Assembly: GCA_025453745.1 (NCBI GenBank)
Contig: JALOPS010000013.1
Location: 1 to 38,052, forward strand
Reading direction: 5' to 3'
From: Gemmatimonadaceae bacterium
Lineage (GTDB): Bacteria; Gemmatimonadota; Gemmatimonadetes; Gemmatimonadales; Gemmatimonadaceae
Length of the DNA: 38,052 nt
In this document: positions 34,301 to 38,052 of the stretch, in pieces
How the letters are laid out: each line of letters begins with the position of its first letter
Numbering within the stretch: position 1 is the stretch's first letter
Program-made: the position numbers and the translations under genes
The notes under the pieces: generated by a model
The model's database searches: none
What the model was told of the DNA's origin: nothing
The model's input: the letters and a program-made list of their open reading frames with translations, nothing else

Positions 34301-34481
34301 CGGAGTAGCCGGTGAGGCGGGTGAAGGCGTCGTTGACGTAGACGATGCGGGGGCCGGGTGCGTTGAGCGGCTCCGCCTCGGTGATGACGATCGCCTCATG
34401 CGCCTGAATGACCACCTGCTCGAGCAGGCGGACCCGCTGCTCGAGGGGGAGGAAGGTGGGGGCGGGGGGATCGACGGTCAT
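31359..34481 (-). CDS. Four-PAS hybrid histidine kinase with receiver domain
   Basis: A 1040-residue soluble sensor. Four PAS domains run in tandem (about 20-135, 150-260, 280-395, 410-520), each ending in a D-V/I-T-E/D motif (QRDVTEARRN, VRDITDLVG, LDVTEERR, LDVTEQRR). A coiled linker precedes the dimerisation domain with H553 in VSHELRTPMNGV. The ATPase domain (about 655-770) has NLVGNAIKFTEHGG, DSGIGIPP, FVPFSQVHD and GGAGLGLSICRELIEQMGG. The receiver (about 795-915) has D846 in LMDWQMP, and K near FVAKPLV. The C-terminal helical tail (about 945-1040) is placed where an HPt domain would be but lacks a clear H-x-LKG-type motif. The start is the ATG at 34481. Its stop overlaps the PLP-enzyme stop by 4 bases on the opposite strand. 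Confidence 0.92.
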   Translation of the reverse strand: MTVDPPAPTFLPLEQRVRLLEQVVIQAHEAIVITEAEPLNAPGPRIVYVNDAFTRLTGYSAVDVLGRSPRLFQTERTSRATLDEIRRCLSRWAPFRGEVLNRHKDGSDVWIDLSIVPVVNEVGWFTHWVAIQRDVTEARRNREALAHSEAKLRLALRAARMGTWNVDVTTGEVTWSEELYELMCRDPALGPPGPDSIAETTEPAEAAELLATIARVRRDGTPGAVQFRVRRYDGEWRSIDLTVSGVADETGTVTQLTGIVRDITDLVGAERNAVAAASRLRGAQRLARLGVWDVDLEAGTATWSPEMCALFQRDPSRGAPTFDEFFTTLLLPDDAAAVRESLTRVATTQREESFEHRVRREDGTVGEVRSIAEPGAIRDGRVISIKGVTLDVTEERRQAEQLKATNAQLASAQRLVGLGAWTFDLAARRARWSPEMFTIFGLPATTEPLPYEASIAATHPDDRAYVHETLMAAAQQGTPLHLEYRFIRGDGEERIATAFGQAVRDAAGRIVAVTGAILDVTEQRRGEQRLVELKEAAEAAARAKSQFLAKVSHELRTPMNGVLGTLDLLRETALDGDQRQLAKMAHDSAESLLRLLNDLLDFAKIEAGKIELREESFPIRRTVHGVVELLDARARTKGLTLAADVADALPVRILGDEGRLRQVLLNLVGNAIKFTEHGGVRVNVTTVAHHDTTRLRVEVVDSGIGIPPARRAALFVPFSQVHDAARVAEGGAGLGLSICRELIEQMGGSLGLDETQAHGSCFFFELPLRPAEDVRTPSGTRVDDLDGLDLSRLVGAHVLIAEDHPINRAVVQRHVESLGARVSLAVDGGEAVISARSHAFDAILMDWQMPVLDGLSAARQIRADEAACGRRPVPIIAVTANVYEADRAATVAAGMNGFVAKPLVRRELAAVLSRVLAARGRSAHDTLSIFPVTARPEAPPVVPASSGAPDPSHPLAALRRLVHDLANAVQAQDLAWFHRGAQQAAAEADRVDAPDVATASRALLAITPTTEDDWDDVVTAVRAVQQAMRAVKARVDGEAR

Positions 34482-34702
34482 ACAATCTCGGACTGCCGGG
34501 CGTGGGGTGAGGAAACGCCGGGCAAGCGGGAGGGGGAGTATGGCCGATGTCGCGTTCCGGGGTGAACAGAACCGCGAGTCCGAGCGCTCGGCGGTGTGAC
34601 GTGGGAGTGACGCCACCGCATAGGGTGGTGATGCGAGCGCCCAGGATTCGGGGCGTGCTCCCGTGGTGAAGGGGATTGGCGGAGATGGTCGCACCGTCGC
34701 GG

Positions 34703-34729
34703 TGTCCGGGCCCGTGGTGGGCCGGGACA
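34703..34729 (+). promoter_or_regulatory. Leader hairpin upstream of the first four-cysteine lipoprotein
   Basis: Two 11-base arms (34703-34713, 34719-34729) pair with one G-G mismatch around loop GTGGT. The hairpin ends 15 bases before the GGAGGG ribosome binding site (34745-34750), so it would form in the mRNA leader. Function unknown. Confidence 0.35.
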
Positions 34730-34754
34730 TCAACCCCCAGCCCCGGAGGGCTGC

Positions 34755-35513
34755 ATGTCATTCTCTTCCCGATTCTCCCCGGCACCTCTTGTCACCGTAG
34801 TGATGCTCGCTGGCGTCGTGACGGCGTGTTCGGATGCGCCGAGTGGGCCGAACATCACCTCGACCGGATCGACGCCGACCACGTCGGTCGTCGGCGAGAG
34901 AGCGGTGCCGGTCACTCGCGTGCCGCGCGGCAATCCGCGCGCGGTGCGCGACTCCCTGTTCGCCGAGTTCGCCAAGCGCCCCGACTTTGCCGACCAGTGT
35001 GGCCAGCTCCGTCAACTGCATTCCGGGTTGGCCGATCGATTTGGCTGTCCGGAATCGAGCGGCATTGCGCGACTGCCGCATCTCTACACGGACGAAGAGA
35101 TCGAGGCGCAGCTCGCGGAGATCGCAGCGCAAACCGACGAGATGATGGCCGCGATCGACGCCGCGTGGGCTGAAGCCGACAACGGTGCGTCGCTGACGGC
35201 GCTGCAGAGCCAGCAACAGCCGCCGACACCTCCGACACCTCCGACACCGCCGAACGCGCCGCCGCCGCCGCAGTCTCCTCCCCGCGACTGTCATCGAGAG
35301 CGGGGTGATGCGTGGGGGGCGAGCGCGGCAGCGGCGGGCGACGCGTGGTTGGTCGGCGCCGGTATCGTGCGAAAGGATCCGCCCTCGGCGTGGCAGTCGC
35401 TGACGCGGTTGATCAGTTCGAGCGGCCCACGAGCGATTGGCGCCATCATCACCTACGTGGGCTGCACTCGTGACGGCGGTGGCGAGCCCAACGATCCCCG
35501 TCGCCCTCGATAG
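34755..35513 (+). CDS. Four-cysteine exported lipoprotein, copy 1, with proline-rich insert
   Basis: A 252-residue lipoprotein: signal peptide and lipobox VVTAC (C25). No known family recognised. After a low-complexity Thr/Ser-rich spacer come RDSLFAEFAKRPDFADQC (C82) and C98, then an acidic helix (YTDEEIEAQLAEIAAQTDEMMAAIDAAWAEAD). A proline-rich insert follows, encoded partly by three 9-base repeats of CCGACACCT type (35223-35249), then C179 and C237 in IITYVGC. A related gene lies at 36025 with identical spacing (C-x15-C and C-x57-C). This suggests two disulfides in the periplasm or on the cell surface. GGAGGG stands 4 bases before the ATG. Function unknown; adhesion, binding or an inhibitor role cannot be separated from sequence. 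Confidence 0.75.
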   Translation: MSFSSRFSPAPLVTVVMLAGVVTACSDAPSGPNITSTGSTPTTSVVGERAVPVTRVPRGNPRAVRDSLFAEFAKRPDFADQCGQLRQLHSGLADRFGCPESSGIARLPHLYTDEEIEAQLAEIAAQTDEMMAAIDAAWAEADNGASLTALQSQQQPPTPPTPPTPPNAPPPPQSPPRDCHRERGDAWGASAAAAGDAWLVGAGIVRKDPPSAWQSLTRLISSSGPRAIGAIITYVGCTRDGGGEPNDPRRPR

Positions 35514-35537
35514 CGCCGTGTTCGTTGACGGCACACA

Positions 35538-35568
35538 CGGCGGGAGCACCACGCTGGTGCTCCCGCCG
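35538..35568 (+). terminator. Strong terminator-like hairpin after lipoprotein copy 1
   Basis: A perfect 14-base stem (35538-35551 with 35555-35568) around a CGC loop, 24 bases after the lipoprotein stop. It is the best hairpin in the window. Only a weak T-rich stretch follows, so Rho-independent efficiency is uncertain. It is 26 bases before the next gene's start. Confidence 0.7.
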
Positions 35569-35594
35569 CAGTCTCGTTCCCCCAGCCTGCCAAT

Positions 35595-35858
35595 ATGTCC
35601 GCTGAATACTTCTTGGCCGTCGGACTGCTCATCGCCGTCGCGGGGATGATCCTCTGGGCCGTGTTCGCGGTGGCCAAGCTCGAGCACGACACGTCGGGAG
35701 GCTCACCGCGCGATCGCCTGTTGAACGCTGCCTTGGTCGTGACGAGCTCCGCCGCGCTCTTCTTCGGCGCGATGAGCTGGCCTCGCGCCACCACCGCGTG
35801 CGTCGCGCTCACCGTCGTGGTCGCGCTGGTGCGCTACAGCGGTCGCCGTGCGCGTTGA
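35595..35858 (+). CDS. Small membrane protein, unknown
   Basis: An 87-residue protein with hydrophobic segments at about 5-27, 44-60 and 66-80. A charged loop (KLEHDTSGGSPRDR) lies between the first and second, and the tail RYSGRRAR is basic. I do not recognise a family. The ATG at 35595 follows directly after the strong hairpin. It sits between the two four-cysteine lipoprotein genes and may be functionally linked to them, but there is no direct evidence. A small protein with several helices might be a subunit or regulator. Confidence 0.6.
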   Translation: MSAEYFLAVGLLIAVAGMILWAVFAVAKLEHDTSGGSPRDRLLNAALVVTSSAALFFGAMSWPRATTACVALTVVVALVRYSGRRAR

Positions 35859-35969
35859 TCGTCGCTCCAACGAAGTGGCGCGCGCTCCGCATGATGCGCT
35901 GCCGCGTGCTCCCACGCTTGGCCGCGTGCGAAAACGATGAAGGGATTCTGCGGCGGCGCCTGCACTGTC

Positions 35970-36005
35970 GGTGACATCACCGCCACAACGGACGGTGATC
36001 TCACC
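35970..36005. promoter_or_regulatory. Tandem dyads upstream of lipoprotein copy 2
   Basis: Two 12-base dyads of the form GGTGA-NN-TCACC (35970-35981 with CA, 35994-36005 with TC in the middle), centre-to-centre 24 bases. They end 19 bases before the ATG at 36025. Repeated symmetric sites suggest binding of a dimeric regulator on the promoter or leader. Confidence 0.45.
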
Positions 36006-36024
36006 TCCGTCACAGAGGCGCTCC

Positions 36025-36714
36025 ATGTCGTATCTCCTCGCTCGTCTCTCGCACGCCATGCTGGTCGCGCTGGCGTGCACCGTCTCCGCCTGCGACCGCT
36101 CGTTCACCGCACCGGACACGGATCACGCCGTCGCCGCGACCACTCGCACCGTTCGTACGCCCGATGACGCCGGTGACGGTCGCACCGCACCGCCGTCGGA
36201 CCGACTCAGCATGGGTCGGCTCCTCCGTACGCAGCCCGACTTCCCCGCGTTCTGTGCCACTCTCCCGCGCGTGTCCACGCGCTTTGCCGCCGCCATCGGC
36301 TGCGATGTGCTCGCGCATGCGCCCACGCTCGTCAGCGACGAGGATGATGAAATCCTCGCCGCGATCGCCGCGGAGGGTGACGCGCTGCTGTGGGAGGTCG
36401 ACAACGCGTGGAACGGTGGGGGCGCGCTCCGCCTGCCCGCGGAGGAGCTCCCGTCGACGCTCATCTTCCCGCCGGAGTTCTGCGATGTGCTCCACGGCGC
36501 CCGTCTGACCAGCGCGACCGGTGAAGTGGCCCGCCGCGGCGCCACACTCGGCGACGCCATCGCACGCCGTAACGTGATGCTCGCCCAAGGCGCGCTGAGT
36601 TCGCTCGGTACGGCTGTCCCGCCAGCCGTCGAAATCATCACGACCTACGTGCGGTGCAAGGACTGGCTGGACGGTTGGGGCTGGGGCCGCAACACCACGC
36701 TTCCTGCCCCCTGA
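36025..36714 (+). CDS. Four-cysteine exported lipoprotein, copy 2
   Basis: A 229-residue lipoprotein: signal peptide with lipobox VSAC (C23). It is a diverged relative of the gene at 34755: LLRTQPDFPAFC (C77) and C93 with C-x15-C, then acidic DEDDEILAAIAAEGDALLWEVDNAW. PPEFC (C153) and C211 (C-x57-C) in IITTYVRC complete the pattern. It lacks the proline-rich insert of copy 1 and ends in a Trp/Gly-rich tail (DWLDGWGWGRN). AGAGG lies about 7 bases before the ATG. Identical cysteine spacing in two proteins of low overall identity argues for a common fold with two disulfides. Function unknown. Confidence 0.75.
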   Translation: MSYLLARLSHAMLVALACTVSACDRSFTAPDTDHAVAATTRTVRTPDDAGDGRTAPPSDRLSMGRLLRTQPDFPAFCATLPRVSTRFAAAIGCDVLAHAPTLVSDEDDEILAAIAAEGDALLWEVDNAWNGGGALRLPAEELPSTLIFPPEFCDVLHGARLTSATGEVARRGATLGDAIARRNVMLAQGALSSLGTAVPPAVEIITTYVRCKDWLDGWGWGRNTTLPAP

Positions 36715-36730
36715 GATTGATCCGCGCATC

Positions 36731-36758
36731 CGTGCGGGCAGACCGGGCTGCCCGCACG
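36731..36758. terminator. Hairpin between convergent lipoprotein and RHH genes
   Basis: A perfect 11-base stem (CGTGCGGGCAG at 36731-36741 with its complement at 36748-36758), loop ACCGGG. It is 16 bases after the lipoprotein stop and also downstream of the minus-strand RHH gene (ends 36794), so it could serve both directions. No T-run. Confidence 0.6.
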
Positions 36759-36793
36759 ATGTGATCTGCGTGCGCGCGAGGGCGCGACGAGCC

Positions 36794-37030
36794 TCACCCG
36801 ATGTCCGACGAACCGCCGCTCTCTCCTGCGTCGTCGCGCGACACCTCGGGCGCGTCATCGACCGCATCGGCGCCGCGCACGCTCACCGGTCGCCCGACCC
36901 CCGCCAACGCCCGCCGCAGCACGAACTCGATCTGCCCGTTGAGGCTGCGCAAATCGTCGTTCGCCCAGCGCTGCATCGCCTCGAGCACGGCTCGATCGAC
37001 GCGCAAGAGAAACGGCTTGCGCTCAGCCAT
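36794..37030 (-). CDS. Small ribbon-helix-helix (Arc-like) protein
   Basis: A 78-residue protein. The N-terminal AERKPFLLRVDRAVLEAMQRWANDDLRSLNGQIEFVLRRAL (2-42) matches the Arc/MetJ type ribbon-helix-helix: a short beta strand (PFLLRVD), then two helices with the conserved N-G-Q-I-E-F/LRR segment. The last 30 residues are acidic and probably disordered. GGAGGG lies about 8 bases before the ATG at 37030. It follows the SPFH gene on the same strand by 96 bases, an arrangement seen in other genomes. It may regulate the SPFH gene or be a partner protein; the DNA target is unknown. Confidence 0.8.
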   Translation of the reverse strand: MAERKPFLLRVDRAVLEAMQRWANDDLRSLNGQIEFVLRRALAGVGRPVSVRGADAVDDAPEVSRDDAGESGGSSDIG

Positions 37031-37077
37031 CGCGGCGACCCTCCGCCGCGAGACTGCGCGCCACCTGCGACGCGCCC

Positions 37078-37110
37078 GACGGATGCGGTGCGCACGGCAC
37101 CCCATCCGTC
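37078..37110 (-). terminator. Stem-loop between SPFH and RHH genes
   Basis: An 8-base stem (GACGGATG 37078-37085 with CATCCGTC 37103-37110), a single C/C internal mismatch, then a 5-base stem (37087-37091 with 37097-37101) and a 5-base loop. It starts 16 bases after the SPFH stop on the minus strand. It could attenuate transcription into the RHH gene or mark an mRNA end. Confidence 0.6.
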
Positions 37111-37126
37111 AGGCCCTGCAGCGCCA

Positions 37127-37996
37127 TCACTGGTAGATCGACCCCGTGTTCACCACCGGCTGCGCGGCACGATCGGAGCAGAGCACCACCAGCAGGTTGC
37201 TCACCATCGCCGCCCGCCGGTCGCCGTCGAACTCCACGATCCGCTTGGCGGTGAGCTGGTCGAGCGCGCTCTCCACCATCCCCACCGCGCCATCGACGAT
37301 CGTCTGTCGGGCCGCCACGATCGCACTCGCCTGCTGCCGCTGCAGCATCGCCGCCGCGATCTCCGGCGCATACGCCAGATGCGAGATGCGCGACTCGATG
37401 ACTTCCACCCCCGCCTTCGCGAACCGCTCGTGCAGCGCCTCGCTCAGCCCCTTCGAGATCTCCGCCGTGTGCGTCGAGAGCGAGATCTCGCCGGTGCGGT
37501 GCGCATCGTAGGGATAGCTCGACGCGAGCGTGCGCAGCGCCGCCTCGCTCTGCATGTGCACGTACTTCTCGTAGTCGTCCACCTCGAAGAGCGCTTCGAC
37601 CGTGTCGATCACCTTCCAGACCACGATCGCGCCGATCTCGACGGGATTGGCATGGGCGTCGTTCACCTTGAGCTTGGTCGTCTCGAAGTTCCGCACCTTG
37701 AGCGAGACGGCCTTCTTCGTATAGAACGGGTTGGCGTACCAGAGCCCGGGCGCGCGCGCGGTCCCCACGTATTTGCCGAACAGGGTGAGCGCCTTGCCTT
37801 CATTGGGATGGACGATGAAGAAGCCGCCCAGCAGCACACTCAGGAGCCCCACACCGAGGAGGATCAGGACGCCGATCCCGTCGCGGTCGGCACGAAAGGC
37901 GGTGATGGCCGCTGCCAGGAGCGCGAGCAGCGCGAGCGGCAGGACCGCGAGCATGAGGTAACCGGACGAACCACGGAATTCGGTGTCGCGAAGCAT
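37127..37996 (-). CDS. SPFH (band 7) domain membrane protein
   Basis: A 289-residue membrane protein. Two hydrophobic helices lie at about 13-35 and 41-61. The SPFH/band 7 domain then runs from about 62 ([71 protein letters not shown]), through [26 protein letters not shown], to [34 protein letters not shown] near 215-245. Such proteins organise membrane microdomains and regulate proteases or channels. The ATG at 37996 has AGGAGA about 10 bases upstream; an earlier ATG at 38035 adds 13 residues but has no ribosome binding site. A promoter or operator candidate lies just upstream. Confidence 0.9.
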   Translation of the reverse strand: MLRDTEFRGSSGYLMLAVLPLALLALLAAAITAFRADRDGIGVLILLGVGLLSVLLGGFFIVHPNEGKALTLFGKYVGTARAPGLWYANPFYTKKAVSLKVRNFETTKLKVNDAHANPVEIGAIVVWKVIDTVEALFEVDDYEKYVHMQSEAALRTLASSYPYDAHRTGEISLSTHTAEISKGLSEALHERFAKAGVEVIESRISHLAYAPEIAAAMLQRQQASAIVAARQTIVDGAVGMVESALDQLTAKRIVEFDGDRRAAMVSNLLVVLCSDRAAQPVVNTGSIYQ

Positions 37997-38022
37997 CGGG
38001 ATCAGTTCTCCTGTTAGGTATC

Positions 38023-38040
38023 GCAATGATATCACTTCGC
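38023..38040 (-). promoter_or_regulatory. AT-richer imperfect palindrome upstream of the SPFH gene
   Basis: Centred on TGATATCA (38027-38034), with partial symmetry over about 18 bases. It lies 27-44 bases before the SPFH start codon and is much AT-richer than the surroundings. It could be a -10 region or an operator. Confidence 0.3.
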
Positions 38041-38052
38041 GATCACATACGC

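Noticed and set aside
35937-36167. Small frame starting MKGFCGGACTVGD overlapping the second lipoprotein
   Set aside because: Looks protein-like for 30 residues, but overlaps the lipoprotein start in another frame, has no ribosome binding site, and covers the tandem dyads better explained as regulatory DNA.
36794-37030. Antitoxin of a type II toxin-antitoxin pair (RHH fold)
   Set aside because: No toxin adjacent; the neighbour is an SPFH protein and the sequence pattern fits the small RHH proteins found beside SPFH genes.

Overview
The window is GC-rich, gene-dense bacterial chromosome. Its gene content fits the phylum Gemmatimonadota: Hanks-type kinases carrying TolB-like/repeat tails, a VPS10/BNR-repeat secreted protein, a PEP-CTERM protein, many signal peptides cut after an AQ-type site, and several PAS/hybrid sensor kinases. 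This placement is inferred from protein families; there is no rRNA or other phylogenetic marker here. No tRNA, rRNA, CRISPR array, insertion sequence or prophage gene was recognised.

Layout. 1-3.1 kb: an exported DinB-like protein and a Uma2 nuclease-fold protein on the minus strand, then a secreted GH10-like glycosidase. 3.2-8.3 kb: a PEP-CTERM protein divergent from a tightly overlapping TonB receptor / ECF sigma / FecR anti-sigma operon, that is, cell-surface signalling in an unusual gene order. 8.4-13.1 kb: a DUF2247-like protein, a DUF486 membrane protein and a 1107-residue BNR/VPS10 secreted protein. 13.08-13.41 kb: a large imperfect palindrome built from AGCTGAGAGC units, which supplies the stop codon of the next gene. 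13.4-16.25 kb: a two-component system of a HAMP histidine kinase and an NtrC-like regulator with an altered GAFTGA loop. 16.4-18.3 kb: a HAD phosphatase resembling mannosyl-3-phosphoglycerate phosphatase, overlapping a family-2 glycosyltransferase. 18.5-22.1 kb: a membrane protein, a thioredoxin-like 2Fe-2S protein, formate-tetrahydrofolate ligase, and a MarR regulator divergent from a VOC protein across a perfect palindrome. 22.1-28.3 kb: two Ser/Thr kinases with a glycerophosphodiesterase between them. 28.5-34.5 kb: a PAS-kinase-receiver hybrid running into a trans-sulfuration PLP enzyme, then a four-PAS hybrid kinase. 34.7-36.8 kb: two lipoproteins sharing an exactly spaced four-cysteine pattern, separated by a small membrane protein and followed by strong hairpins. 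36.8-38.0 kb: an SPFH membrane protein with a small ribbon-helix-helix-like partner.

The most promising leads are the AGCTGAGAGC palindrome, the four-cysteine lipoprotein family, the HK/PLP-enzyme junction where no ordinary start codon remains for the conserved N-terminus, the GAFPGA variant, and the kinase fused to an unrecognised C-terminal module. Nothing was run: all family assignments are by eye from motifs, length and context.
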